NCBI GenBank assembly: GCA_910589415.1
Contig: OU342631.1
Span: 9,982,001 to 10,046,000, forward strand
Reading direction: 5' to 3'
Length of the DNA stretch: 64,000 nucleotides
Origin: Malachius bipustulatus
Lineage: Eukaryota; Arthropoda; Insecta; Coleoptera; Melyridae
Under the pieces are notes generated by a model. That model saw only the letters and a program-made list of their open reading frames with translations. It made no database searches and was not told the DNA's origin. Positions 1-12,100 of this stretch are shown piece after piece. Position 1 is the stretch's first letter, and each line of letters begins with the position of its first letter. A program made the translations under genes and the position numbers.

Positions 1-1256
1 GTCGTTTGCTTTTTGAAATTCCAAAGCAGATGGTTTAAGATGAGGATGAATGGTAATGTAAGGGTGATACCTTACATTAGATACAATTTTTGAATTTCCC
101 GCTTGATATCTAAATTGAGCTCCTTAAAAAATTTGTTAAGGGGGGACACTTTTGAAATGAACACACTGTATATACCGGGTGAGTCATAATGAATGGTCAC
201 CGGGAATCTCTAAGAAACTAAACGTCGTACATCCTCTGGCAAAAGTTTTCTTTCAACAAAAGTGGCCCAAAAAAATCGTTGGAAGTACATTCAAAATATT
301 ATGGGTGCAATGATTAAATCTTAAATTTTTTTTATGTTGCATTTTTTTAAATAAATTAAATAAAGTGGTGGGGGAACGTCAAAATTTTGGTAATTCAAAT
401 GTCGATTATTTTGGTTAACTTCAACGGAATTTAAACAGATTAGTCTCATTATTACAAAGAGTTTTACTTCTTCTGTCGATTGAACTTAACGAATTTTTCA
501 TTTTGTTACTACCGCAACCGCTAGAGGGCGTTATCTGACTTGTAAGGAAATATCTCGATAAAAAAAAAAATGGAATGGGTGGAATTATGTTCACATAGTG
601 AAAAACAGAAATAAATTCCAAAGGTGTCATTGAAAACCGCAGATGAATAAGGATAACGTTTGGACCCGTAGAGATCAAATGGAAATCATCCCTCGGTTAA
701 AATTGCTGAAATTCGAAAATGTTTACGGCGATCAAAAGTCTCCATGGGCGTGAAATGAATATGTATACAGTGTGATAAAAAAATCAAGTATTTTCAGTTT
801 TTTCTGTTTTTGCTGTTCTCTAAGAAGGCTACTACCCATCGAAATTTTTTTAATGTGAAAAGGGTTCGTGTTTTTTTTCAGGGTCATTTGAAAGGTTAAT
901 GCAGCAAACAAAATTTTTATTCATCAATGTTTTTTTTCGAGAATTTTAAACGTTGAGAAAATTCTCGAATTGTGAAATTATGGTTGAAGGAAAAATTTGC
1001 TTGTCCATTCGAACACACAGAGGGAAACTTTGTTTTTTGTTTCCAGGGAGGTATAATGATATCATCTCTGGGGGATGAAAATGATCTTCACAAAAAAATT
1101 TCGCGAAGCTATGAAACCCATGCATAAATGTCAAGTCTATAGACTAAAATTAACCAGTAGTTTATCTGTCAGAATATACAAAATTGGGAGGAGAAAACTG
1201 TCTCGCTAGGGAGGAAAACAATCACTTTTGATCACAATTTTTATGCTATCAATCAT
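1..1256. other. AT-rich intergenic DNA, no gene seen
   Basis: Only short, low-complexity open frames without recognisable protein motifs or splice structure. Traces of transposon-end-like sequence (CACTGTATA near 150, GTATACAGTGTG near 762) suggest old insertions, but I could not define paired ends. Confidence 0.5.
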
Positions 1257-2123
1257 CATATACAGGGTGTCCCAGACTTAATTGACCAGGCCATATCTCA
1301 TATACAGGTTGAGATAATCGAGCCGAATAAAAGGCATATTATTATAATTTTTCAAGCTGTATAACATGACAGCATGAAAACAACCCCCACTCCAACATCC
1401 CCTAAGTTACAGCCCCCACCCTTAAAAAAATGAATAGCACCCTGTATATATTTTTGTATATTCAAAACCAGTATTCGATTCTCTATTCAGATGATTTTTC
1501 AGATTCAAAATTGGTTTAGAAATAACCAAGAAAAAGATCATCAAGGTGGTCATGACTTTTTATCTTAACTTTCTCTGGATGACTTTTGCTGTCAAAATTT
1601 ATTCATAGTTTTTAACAGGCAGGTCATAGTTATTATTATAATTAAAGTCCAAACAATTTATTTGATAATTCTGATTTGTTGGGAAATTTTAAAAAATAAA
1701 ACAAGAGATAAAGCACTTTATCATGAACCTTAATGATGACTGTGACCTGCTAATTAAAAACTATGACCAAAATATTGATAAATTTTGACAGCTAAAGTCA
1801 TTCAGAGAAAGTTAAGATAAAAAGTCATGACCACCTTGATGAACTTTTTCTTGGTTATTTCTGAACCAATTTTGAATCTGAAAAATCATCTGAATAGAGA
1901 ATCGAATACTGGTTTTGAATATACAAAAATATATACAGGGTGCTATTCATTTTTTTAAGGGTGGGGGCTGCAACTTAGGGGATGTTGGAGTGGGGGTTGT
2001 TTTCATGCTGTCATGTTATACAGCTTGAAAAATTATAATAATATGCCTTTTATTCGGCTCGATTATCTCAACCTGTATATGAGATATGGTCTGGTCAATT
2101 AAGTCTGGGACACCCTGTATATG
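1257..2123. mobile_element. Foldback/MITE element with ~375-bp inverted arms
   Basis: The sequence from about 1259 to 1632 reappears as its reverse complement at about 1738 to 2121, leaving a spacer of roughly 100 bp. The outer ends read TACAGGGTGTCCCAGACTT and, inverted, AAGTCTGGGACACCCTGTA, so a TA target duplication is plausible. It has no coding capacity. Long arms with a TA-flanked CAGGGTG terminus are typical of non-autonomous Tc1/mariner-like or foldback elements of insects. The superfamily is inferred from the ends alone. Confidence 0.85.
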
Positions 2124-2500
2124 AGTCATTTTCAGGTAGGTCTAGGTATCTATGGTATAGACGGAAAAACGTATTGTTTTTCGGGTTTGGTGGTAATTGG
2201 GGATCTAAGGTAATTGAGATGATTACTTAAGCGAAAAATGAAATTATAGGACCCTCTGTTCCATCAGAAATTGAACGAAAAATATCTAGGTACCTACTTT
2301 GCAGTGTAATTAAATCCACATTAGACTTTCTATATTATCGGTGTCAAGTCAATTTGTAAAAAATTGGAATATTGATAGTTTTGGGAGATAGTTTAGATCT
2401 AAAAAAAATCTCACCTTACAAAATCAGTCTTCCTATAATAAGAAGTACCTACCTACTTTACTGGATGTTTTTTTATCTGTCTCACCATTGAGATTAATTA
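2124..2500. other. Intergenic, nothing recognised
   Basis: AT-rich DNA between two foldback elements. No gene-like frame or repeat was seen. Confidence 0.4.
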
Positions 2501-2504
2501 AATT

Positions 2505-3610
2505 GAGTTAAATTAAATTAGTGAAAAGTTGCTCTATTTTATGCTTAATAAGAATCTGAAGCAAATTTAAAAAAAAAAACTTCATGCAGTCGTTGCTGAA
2601 ATATCATAAAAAGAACAGAAAAATCGATATTTCTTATTTTCAGCCATATATTTTTCTTATATTGTCATGAGCTATCCGTTTGATATTTCAAAAAAATTTA
2701 AAGCAAATTAGATCGCAGCAGGGGCTTCATAATCAACTTTGGCTTTTCTTATGACCGCCATATTGGGTTTTCATGTCATTCGATAAGAGAGCAGTTAAAG
2801 AAACAAAAAATTAATAAAATTAAAACATATTTTTTCGAACTTTGTTTCTTAAAAAAACAATTTTTATACCGAATATCATAGAAACCCTAAAAAAACCATA
2901 AGGCAAGCAATTATTCCTTTATATTGACGTCATTTTGGTCGTATTATGCGAGTTCTTTTTTTCAATATTTAAAGAAGAATACTAATAATAATAAAGAAGA
3001 ATAATAATAATAAAAATTAAAAATTTTTTTAGTGTCTCGCTTTTTTTGTCGATTGAAATGGAAAAATCTTTTTTGGTTAAGTATAAGAAAACCAACAGTT
3101 GACTATGGAAATTCTATGAGCTCTAGTCGGCTTTGAAAATTTTCGAAATATCAAATGGCTCGACGTATGCCAAAAGCCTACGAAAAATTATTCATTCATT
3201 TTTGACCATAAAAAAGGTACTGCTAAGATAAAAAAAAAGAAAATTGCGGATTCTAGGGCTCATGATTATTACGGATTTCATACCAAAAACAGAGAGAAAC
3301 ACTTGCTGCGAAGACATGGATGGCCATATTGCTCTCATTATTAGATCTCATCGCCGACATGCCATGTCTTTAGCAGTGTTTTTTTCGATGTCTTTGGCAT
3401 GAGATCAGTGATGAACATGAGCCCTAGAGCCCACGAATTTTCTTTTTAATTTCGCTTTAGAATTTCATTTCTAAAATATAAAATCGCGAATTTTTAATTT
3501 TTTTCAGGATATTTCAGCAACCACTCAATTTATCCTAATTTTTTTATCAATAAGATTCTTAGTAAGCATAAAATGTTGCAATTTTTCGTTAATTCCACTG
3601 ACCCTGTATC
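2505..3610. mobile_element. Foldback element, relative of the one at 21.8-22.5 kb, with a nested insertion
   Basis: Left-arm blocks around 2520-2800 (ATTTTATGCTTAATAAGAATC; CTATCCGTTTGATATTTC; GACCGCCATATTGGG) recur inverted around 3090-3600 (GATTCTTAGTAAGCATAAAAT and others). The right end carries GACCCTGTATC. A second small inverted repeat near 3235-3445 (GGGCTCATGATTA and CATGAGCCCTAGAG) seems to have inserted into the right arm. The same arm blocks occur at 21815-22530, so this is a dispersed family. No protein is encoded and the boundaries are approximate. Confidence 0.65.
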
Positions 3611-3642
3611 TTTGATATAGTTTTCAAGGATTTAATACTAAT

Positions 3643-3790
3643 GCCCGTATTCACAAACGATAATTTCCTAAATAATTACGTAATTATTTAAATGAGTGAG
3701 ATGGAGATATGCAGTTTTTTTTGCAATAGAATGAGATGGGGATAATTGATTACGTAATTATTTTGGAAATTATCGTTTGTGAATACGGGC
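3643..3790. mobile_element. 148-bp MITE with 24-bp perfect terminal inverted repeats
   Basis: The left end GCCCGTATTCACAAACGATA is exactly mirrored by TATCGTTTGTGAATACGGGC at the right. The match extends inward through AATTT and then more loosely through ATTACGTAATTAT. It is too small to code. No convincing target duplication is visible, so the superfamily is left open. Confidence 0.85.
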
Positions 3791-3954
3791 GTAAGAGAGA
3801 TTTAAAAAAAAACGCTCTGATACCGATAATTCCGGTATTAAGGATTTAAGTCTCATATAAATTTTAATACACAAAAGTGCATTAGGACGGTTCTCTCATG
3901 CCAGAAAATTAAAAAAGATAGATTTCCCATATTTTCTTCCAAATTCAAGTAAGT

Positions 3955-5285
3955 ATACAAGGTGATCCATGACTCATGATTCATGAATTCTTGAAAAAAC
4001 AGCATCGGATTCGGAAAGTACAGTAAAAATGGTATGAAATAAGCTTCTTAAATCGAACGGCACACTTCCACCAGGTTCAAAAAATAAGATCAAATTAAAA
4101 ACTTGCACCTATCTAAACTTCAATTTTCAATTTTTCCGCACAAATTGCTTCTAACGTTCCTTAAAATTCATTGAAAAATCAATTCAAAAGCTGAGTTACT
4201 GCGAATTTGTGGAATAACCTATTTCCAATCTTTTAAATCTCGTAACCAGGTCCGTACTTGGAGAAAAATTGTTATTTTTCTGTAAATAAAATCACATTTT
4301 CCGGTCGGTTTTTGGAAAAGACGGCATAAGATTCGGAAAATATAGGGAAATGCTATGAAATGAGGTTCCTTAATCGAATCGCACGCACTTCGACCAGTTT
4401 TATTGTATTGCATTTTAGAATCAATTTTTGTGAAGCTGATCGAAGTGTGCCCTGTGATATGAGAAGCTCATTTCATAGCATTTTTACCGTATTATCCGGA
4501 TCCGATGACGTTTTCGTCGAAAGTCATAAAAAAAATTTTCTTAACAAAAATCAAATTTTTCTCCAAGTACCTACGGCCCTGGTTTCTAGATTTAAAAGTC
4601 TGGAAATAGGTTATTCCGTAAATTCGCAGTACCTCAGCTTTTGAAACGATTTCAAATGAATTTTGAGGAACTTTGGCAACAATTTTACGGCAAAAATTGA
4701 ACTTTAGGTATAATTTGATTAGGTATACCTACACAAGTTCTTACTTTGATCTCTTTTTATTGTGAACCTGTTTGAAGTGTGCCGTTCGATTTAAGAAGTC
4801 AATTATTCATAGCATTTTTCTTGTACTTTCCAAATCTGATGTCGTTTTTTCCGAAAGTGCATCGGAAAATGTGCTTTTTTGTAACAAAAAATGCGAGCAA
4901 TTGTTTTTTTTAAGTACGGCCCTGGTTACTAAATTTAAAATTCTGGTAATAGACTATCCCGTAAATTCGCTACACGACAGCTTTTGAAATGATTTTTGAT
5001 GAATTTTGAGGAACATTAGAAACAATTTGTGGGGAAAAATTGAAATTTGAAGTTTAGGTAAGTGCAAGTTCGTACTTTGATCTTATTTTGGGAAATTGGT
5101 CGAAGTGTGTCGTTCGATTAAGGAGGCTCATTTCATTGCATTTTTCCTGTACTTTCTGCTGTTTTTTCCGAAAGTCGATCGGAAAATCCGCTTTTCTGCC
5201 AAAAAAGAGAAAAACATTTATATCTCTTTTCGAGTACGGTCCTGGATTTTCAATTTATCTTTCAAGTTATAGAAAAATTAAATGT
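3955..5285. repeat. Palindromic cluster of ~330-bp tandem units
   Basis: Two units in minus orientation (markers CTTCTTAAATCGAACGGC near 4045 and TCCTTAATCGAATCGC near 4367) are followed, from about 4400, by three units in plus orientation (matching marks near 4449, 4783 and 5111). Spacing is 320-335 bp. Each unit carries a block like GTACGGCCCTGGTT and one like AAATTCGCAGTACCTCAGC. The frames at 4360-5300 arise from the repeat and are not genes. Confidence 0.75.
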
Positions 5286-5860
5286 AAAATTTTTGATTAA
5301 GCTTTAATAATATTTATCGAAACTTCGGATTGTTGTATGTAAATAGGTAGCCACTTTATTACAAGAATTCTACAATGACAAAAAAAAAACAGAAAACCTC
5401 CCAGCCCCGACAAAATAATTTGTACCCACCTACTTACTTATGCGCGTTCGATTTTCTGACATTTTCATAATAGCAGGTCTTTCAGTTTTCTTTAAAACCA
5501 CACTGGAGGACCACATTTTTTTAAGAAACATATTGTTGCTCGTTTGGTTTTTTATCATTTTTTTCACGCGATAAACCCTCTATAATTTTTAATGCCGAGG
5601 GAAAATTGAAAGTGGAGAAGTATTTGAAAAATCAAGGACTTAGGGTCATCATAAATAACTGAAAAAACTTCTTCTCCTGCAAAACACAAAACCGGGAGGT
5701 TCTCATCATTCAGAAAATTTTTAATGAAGCTACACACGCATATATTAGTGGGTATTCCATATTTTTATATTTCATTATTATGTTTTTAATTAAAAAAAAA
5801 ACAAGAAAAATTTTGGAATCTTTTACAAACTGTTGATTTTTCTACATTATTATTATCTAC
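5286..5860. other. Intergenic, nothing recognised
   Basis: AT-rich DNA without a gene-like frame. It lies between the palindromic cluster and a foldback element. Confidence 0.4.
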
Positions 5861-5861
5861 A

Positions 5862-7056
5862 CTACACAAAAATGAAAGTGCCCGAAATGTTACCCGATTT
5901 TGATTGCGGATAACTTTCGACATTTCCGAGGGATTTCGATTTTATTTTCGTATATCAGCAGCCCCCTATCTTTCATTTTTCTGTTTATATGAGTCTGAAT
6001 TCAAAAAAAAAAAAAAAAAAAAAAACTGAGGGGTGATAGGTATGCGAAAGCGTGCAGAATCATTCCGCGGTTTTCGTATACAACCCCTTTTCCAAATAAA
6101 TTTTCTTGTAATTTTTGATGAGCATAATTTTTTTCTCGCAAGTCGATTTTTGAAATTTTAGACTCGCATTGAAGCTTACACTTCAGGCAAGGAAATACAG
6201 GAACGAAAATTGACCCAGGGCAAACAATAAAAACAAAAAATTGATAAAAACAAAATTTCTTCTAGAAACAAGTTTTGGGAGGAAGGAACTAAAAATCAAC
6301 TTTTCTTTTTTTTGCAAGAATTTTTTTGCTATTAATAACAACAGCATTTTCAGCACGATTTCAGGACTCAGCAGCGCTCTTTCTTACCTGAAAATGTTTC
6401 GTAATCATCGTTACGAAAAATCTAACAATGACTACTTGGTTGAAACAAGCTAGCGATTGTTAGAATTTTCGTAACTATAGTTACGAAATATTTTCAGGTA
6501 AAGAAGAGCGCTGATTCCACCTAAAAATTTGAAGATGTGTAATTTGGCTGCCGTTTTCAGCATTTCTTATCTCATGTTAGCAAGAGAGTTCTTAAATAAT
6601 TGTTAACAAATGAAACTGGTTCGGTGACAAGTTGATTTCCATTCAATTTCTCTCCCTGAATTTTCTTGCCTGAAATTTCAGCTTCAATACAAAGCTCGAA
6701 TTTCCAAAATCGGTTTAGAATACAGGTCCTAAATCGAAAATTTGAAACCCGTTTCGAAGCGAGACAGAATCAAAATTTTCTCCTCAAAGCTTAAGTAGTA
6801 CTATAAGAAAAATTTTTTCGAAAACGGTATTTCATCAAAACCGAGGAGTGATTTTCCATTCCATGGCACACATATCACCCTGTAGAAAATTGTTTGACAG
6901 TTTTTTTTTTAGTTTAAATCCAGTAAAGCAGAAAAATGAACGATAGGGCCTCTGACATGCGAAAACAAAATCGAAATCCTTGGGACCATTGAAAGTTATC
7001 CCCAATCAAAATCAGGCAAAATTTTGGGGTGCATGCATCATTTTCATATAGTATAC
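5862..7056. mobile_element. Foldback element, copy 1 (upstream of the homeobox gene)
   Basis: A left arm with GATTTTGATTGCGGATAACT near 5910 is mirrored near 6990-7025 (AGTTATCCCCAATC and AAAATTTTGGGGTGCATGC). Further arm blocks mirror around ATCAGCAGCCCC and CCGCGG. At the centre (about 6365-6520) sits a second palindrome with CAGCGCTCTTTCTTACCTGA and its inverse. A related copy lies inside the homeobox-gene intron. No coding capacity was seen. Confidence 0.7.
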
Positions 7057-8760
7057 CTCTAGAATTGCGTCAACAGCATAATTATTGGTGTAACAGTTTT
7101 TTGCAAATGCAAAAATCATCCCTCAAAATATCCCACCTCTTATATCGAAGTCACGCATGAAAAAAAGCAAAAAAATAGCAAAACTTAATTTTGCAATTTA
7201 TTTTGTCTGCCTCAATGGAAGAAGCAAAATTGAATGATATGTGTGCTTTTATGGTGCTGCATGCATAACATAAAAAGATCGTTCCTGAAGATAATACCTT
7301 TAATAAAGCGGTACAAATATACGCTAGTCCTCATACGATGAAGTTGCCGCCGAAACTTTCCATGATCCAAATTCATGGTAATAACAGTTGATGGGCAAAG
7401 GTGATGAATTGCAACAGCGACTAATTGTCACGGAAGCCTTCGTGTCTGTTACACATTTTCCAGATTCAAGGCCATATCAATTGAACCCCGGCTCACATCA
7501 CTGATGCAAAATAGAACACACTCGCTCTTACGTCACAAGACACACAATAGAAAACCAAAATATCTGCTGCAGATTCTCATTTGAATTACAACGAGCGTCG
7601 AAGGCAAAATATCCGTTTCTCTGGTGGTGGTGATGATGATGATGGGAGCGGAAATCCATTTGGCTGCTTGGAAACAGTTAACACTAACACCACAAGAACT
7701 GATGGAATTTTTTTCTTTTAGAGTTGAAGTAGGAAATCAAGCAACTTAGGTGGAAATTTTGAATAGTACATTAGTTTTTGAACATTAACGATATTCAGAC
7801 GGAGTGGTTCGTTTTCACCCTGTCGACATAAAAGACCGTATTTGACTGGAAGTACATTAAGTGTGTGAAATGTTTTAATAGCAACAATTGGACAATATTG
7901 AGTTGGATTGCATTAAGGAATCTGGGCTGTTAAACTAATATACTAATAGCTGTAGCTGCACTAATAGCTATTGTCGCTAATAGGCAAAAATTGGGTAAAT
8001 TGATAAATTCACTTACCGATGATTGAGGCAAATGCGTGCGCTCGTCGGTTAACTAACTTAGGCCTCATCAACTTTTCTTACTTTATCTACAGCGCAGCGG
8101 GCTCTTATGATATTGAGATCCATAACTCTTAATTATCGTTTATTGGTTCATCCGATTAATTCCTGTTTTGTTTGTTTTACAACAAACATCTCGAATTGCT
8201 CGGCTTTATTTGTACTTATGGTTTGCTACAGCTGCCACCTCTTTTGGGCGAGTGTCTCTTGACTTATAGACACATAACCCATCAGTTTTATAAATAAAGT
8301 CAAAAATATTTTTTTTAATTATACTGGAATGTAGAAAATTTTGAAAAAAATACATACTAGAGAGAAAGAGAGAGAGAGAGACAGTACGAATATACTCTGA
8401 AAAATAGTATCCAATCTAGAAATTGCTTCATAAGTCCGCTCAACAGAATTCATTCTCTGCGTGCTGGTGGCTGGTTCTAATACCCAGTGACTTTCCCACA
8501 AGAAAAAAGGCAATTAAAGAATCTACCCTCATCTCTTGAAGCGAAATCCACGTGACCACCATGTACCTATCGATCACCGAGGACACAATGATACCTAAGG
8601 GCGCCACTTAGTCACCCTCAAAGGGCTCGCATCCGACCGCAACACACCAAACTCGTGCCACTCGCCGACCCTCCTCTCCGACTTTCAACCAATCGACAAC
8701 GCTCTAATTCTCCTCGCGATCTCTCCAATTGGTCCGTTTACGAGTCCGCACAACCCACCT
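7057..8760. other. Upstream region of the homeobox gene
   Basis: No open frame with gene-like features. The base composition is less AT-rich near 7330-7680 and 8560-8760 than in surrounding DNA, which is compatible with cis-regulatory sequence. The GT/GATGAT-rich stretch at 7620-7650 is simple repeat. A regulatory role is inferred from position only. Confidence 0.35.
8359..8383. promoter_or_regulatory. GAGA-type purine run upstream of the homeobox gene
   Basis: A run of alternating AG dinucleotides lies about 420 bp upstream of the proposed start site. Insect GAGA-binding factors recognise such runs near developmental promoters. It could equally be a neutral microsatellite. Confidence 0.35.
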
Positions 8761-8767
8761 AGTTAAA

Positions 8768-8804
8768 TATAAATTGAATAAAGTAATGATGTCACTACTC
8801 AGTA
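8768..8804 (+). promoter_or_regulatory. Putative core promoter (TATA + Inr) of the repo-like gene
   Basis: TATAAAT at 8768-8774 is followed by the arthropod initiator TCAGTA at 8799-8804. The TATA box begins 33 nt before the initiator A (8801), the expected spacing. The coding start lies 133 nt further on with no intervening splice site required. This is sequence evidence only. Confidence 0.55.
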
Positions 8805-8933
8805 CTATACTAAAACTCCTGTAAATTGCAGACAATCTCCTAATTGATACAACCAGATTATCAATCAGAGAAATTAATTACAACAAGTAGTGATAAGTGA
8901 TTAATAAAATAGTGAGTGCGTGATTTGAGAAAC

Positions 8934-9382
8934 ATGGAAGGTCCCTTTGACGATCAAGGTTTCGCCGATTACTCCAATCAACCCTTACCGTCCCTGAATT
9001 CGACGCTTCTCCAGGGGAAAAATCAGCAAGACAATATGCACTCGATCCAGGTGATGCTCGGACTGCAGCAGCAACATGACATGTTCACCAACATGGGCTC
9101 GCCTTTGGAATACAAGGAGTACAGTAAGGGGTCGCCGCATAAGATCGAAGGTGAGGCCGGGATGCACCACCAAGACCTGGGGATGTTCCAACAGCCGCAG
9201 CAGGCGCTGGAAGGTGTCAATGGAAGCGGGGGAGTTAAGAGAATAAAGAGCGAAGATGTGATGCTTCAATCCCAGAGTTTGAGTTCTACGGAAATGCCCA
9301 GTGCTGCTCCTACAAGCACGCAGAAGAAGAGCGATAAGAATAAGAAAGGGGATAATAACGGAGTTAAGAAAAAGAAAACCAG
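8934..9382 (+). CDS. repo: Repo-like homeobox transcription factor, exon 1
   Basis: Encodes the N-terminal 149 residues plus two bases of the next codon. The ATG at 8934 (context GAAACATGG) is the first in frame; GTG at 8916 is open too but is not a likely eukaryotic start. The exon gives an acidic N-terminus (MEGPFDD), a short conserved-looking segment IQVMLGLQ, a Gln-rich stretch, KRIKSED, then a lysine-rich tail KKKKTR that begins the homeodomain. It ends at the donor AG|GTGAGT in phase 2, inside the codon for homeodomain Arg5. Repo is the nuclear regulator of glial differentiation in insects, acting downstream of Gcm in Drosophila. The identification rests mainly on the homeodomain in exon 2. 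The total product is 384 residues, shorter than my recollection of the Drosophila protein (about 600). Confidence 0.85.
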
Positions 9383-9749
9383 GTGAGTTTTTAGATCCGA
9401 GGAGATACTTTTTTTAAATAACAACTCAATTTTGTGAGTCAGAAATACAAAAATCCACCGGTTTGTGCTTTTTTATTTTTTATCGATTTTTTTGTAAGTT
9501 TTTGTTTAATTTTTACTGTAAATATAAAAAATACCAACAAAAAATTAAATTTGCCATTTCATTTCATGCATCAGTCCTTAACAAAAACTCAAAAAAATTG
9601 ACTAATTCTTCAGCCCCTCCTGTCTAAATTAAAGCAATCCGTGTTCTACACAGGGAAAGCTCTGATCAGCTCAAAAATTCGATTTGCAAAATTTGTCAGC
9701 TCAGAAATGAGCATTTAAGCTTTGCCAAACCGGACGTTGCAACAAATAC
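9383..9749 (+). other. Homeobox-gene intron, 5' part
   Basis: First part of the 4266-bp intron (9383-13648). It begins with the donor GTGAGT. Near 9660-9740 is a degenerate stretch resembling the GATCAGCTC/GACCTTGCAA-type repeat at 11.9 and 27.7 kb. Confidence 0.6.
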
Positions 9750-11883
9750 ATATTATAAGATAAAAGTGCGTCACCCAAAAATTTTGCCTGATTTTGATTG
9801 GAGATAACTTTAGAAATTCTCAAGGAGTTTCGATTTAATTTTTGGATGTCAGCAGCCCCATCCTTTATTTTTGTTCCATCTTCAATTTAAACTAAAAAAA
9901 AACGGTCAATTAATTTTCTACAGGGTGATATGTGAAGGCGTGCAGAATCACTCCGCGGTTTTCGTATAGATACCCTCGTTTCTCAAAAAATCAACTCTTT
10001 GCTCTTGAAGTCCATATCTTTTTTCCTCCCCAACCGATTTTATAAATTTAAGCCTCACATTGAAGCTAAAACTTCAGGCAAGAAAATCCAGGAACAAAAA
10101 TTGACCCAGGACAAACATTAAAAACGAAAAATTGCATAAAAAATTACTCGAATTGAAATTTCTTCTGGAAACAGTCATTTTTGACCAATTTAGGAATTTT
10201 ATCTTGCTAAAATGAGAAAAAAAATGTTGAAATAACAGCCAAATCACATCTGCACGTTTTCAGGGAGAATCAGAATCCCTTTCTTACCTGATAATGTTGA
10301 TAATGTTCATAACCATCGTGAGCTAGTGATTGTTAGAGTTTTCCTAACGATGGCTGTACCATTTTCAGGTGAGAGCGCTGATTCCCTATATCTCTAGATC
10401 AAAATTGATTGCAGTTACTACTGATGACAGTATAATAGAAACAAGCGTTTTGGAGAAGCGGGAAGCAGAAACCGCTTTTCCGAAATGGCTTTTTCAGTAC
10501 TGTCATAGTTACTGCCATCAATTTTGATCTTTATAGAAGATAGAAAAAACAAAGTTGATGTAATTTGACTGTTGTTATCAACATTTTTTATCTCACGTTA
10601 AAATAAATAAATATTTAAGTCTCTTCTTTGAGTCAAAATTACTAGATGGTCGCCATTTTGATTCTCAAAATTCAAAAAATAATTCCTTTGTTCGAAGCAC
10701 CCATTTTCCCCTTTAATTACTATATAATTCGATATTTGAACGACATTTCTCCGAAACTATGCAAGAAAGAGAAAAAATCTTTTCGGTTATAATTATGCAA
10801 TCACTTCAAGGGGCCCGTGTGCCAATTTCAGCCGTTTTTATTTTTTTTCGATTTTTTCGTCGATAAGAAGCGTATAACATGAAATTGCGATCGCAAAATT
10901 TTTCAAAATGGCCGCTACAGACGTTTTTGAAAATTTGCAAAAAAAATTTTTTTGAAAATCGACTTTGACGGCTTACAGCTGACAGACGGTTGTCTTGATT
11001 GCAATGAAACTTTACGTTTTGGAAGAGCAATTTCTTAGCTACACGCCTATATACCTATGCGATCTTCCCCCGACCTAAGCAGCCAAAGTTACGTTAAAAA
11101 ATGTGCGAGCGGTACAATTTTCCGTTCAAAATCTTCACGATTTCCTACCGGGGGGTTTGATTTGAATCAGGTAAAATTTTAAATTTTTTTTCTCGCCAAT
11201 TTTCGCACACCGGGCCTCGGGTATCATTTTTGCGGGATAGTAGAAGAGTTGCTCTGTCGGAATTTTCAATTATTCTCGCTTAAATTCCCAAAATGGCGGC
11301 GTTGTGATTTTTAGAAAATGGACGATTTTTAATCGCGATTTCTCGACTTTGACGTATAAAAAATAGCATTTTCGATATTTTCTTCGATTATTTATTTATT
11401 TTATCTCACGTTAACTAGACAAGTTGATTTTCAACCAATTTCCCTCCCCTTTGGTTTTTAATGTTTGCCCTGAATGAATTTTCCTCCTGGATTTTCTTAC
11501 CTTTTAAGTTTTAGCTTCAATACGAGACTTAAATTCCCAAAATCGGTTGATGAGCAAAAAAGTTATGCACTTCAATGCGGAGAGTTGATTTTTCCAGATC
11601 AGGTCATAAAAAAAGTCTCGAGGTGACACATCGTCAAAATTTGCTCTTTGCTCATCAAAACTTACTAGAAATGTTTATTTGAAAAAATTGGTTTTACACG
11701 CCTTCATGTGTTGTTGACAGATTTTTTGAGTTTAGATTTAATAAAGCAGAAAAATAAAGAACAGGGTTGCTGATATGCGAAATCGACGAAAATCGAAATC
11801 CCTTGGTAATATTGAAAGCTATACCCAAATAAGAAGAGGCAAAATTTTGGGGTACGCCCCCTCGTTTTTGCTTATATAGCGTA
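9750..11883. mobile_element. Foldback element, copy 2, inside the homeobox-gene intron
   Basis: The left arm (GCCTGATTTTGATTGGAGAT near 9787, then ATGTCAGCAGCCCC) is mirrored at 11740-11880 (GCTGATATGCGAAATCG; GAGGCAAAATTTTGGGGT). The family is the same as at 5862-7056, including the inner palindrome around 10265-10385 with CTTACCTGATAATG and its inverse. This copy is longer (about 2.1 kb), with extra AT-rich sequence in the centre. It has no gene. Confidence 0.65.
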
Positions 11884-12100
11884 GAAAAAATTCGATGTGC
11901 CCCAGACCTTCCAAAACACAAACTTCGGGCCAGACCTTGCAAGTAAAAGTCGAGCTGACCAGATCTTGTCAAACTGATAGAACTAGCCAAAAAATTTGAT
12001 CTGACCGGACCTGGTCAAACCGGACCTCGCAAAAAAAATGGAGCGGACTTAGCCTTGAAAACAAATTGGAGCTTGATTGGACCAGCAAATTTCAAACCAT
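11884..12100. repeat. Degenerate short-period repeat (GACC/CTTGCAAA type)
   Basis: Several irregular ~30-40-bp repetitions of blocks such as CCAGACCTTGCAAG, GAGCTGACCAGATCTTG and CCGGACCTGGTCAAACC. A related array lies at 27650-27840. It is strongly diverged and of unknown origin. Confidence 0.45.

Noticed and set aside
8916..8933. In-frame GTG upstream giving six extra residues to the homeobox protein
   Set aside because: Non-ATG start with no support. The ATG at 8934 has good context and follows a TATA-Inr promoter.
8985..9269. Antisense frames across homeobox exon 1
   Set aside because: They mirror the codon bias of the real exon and have no independent features.
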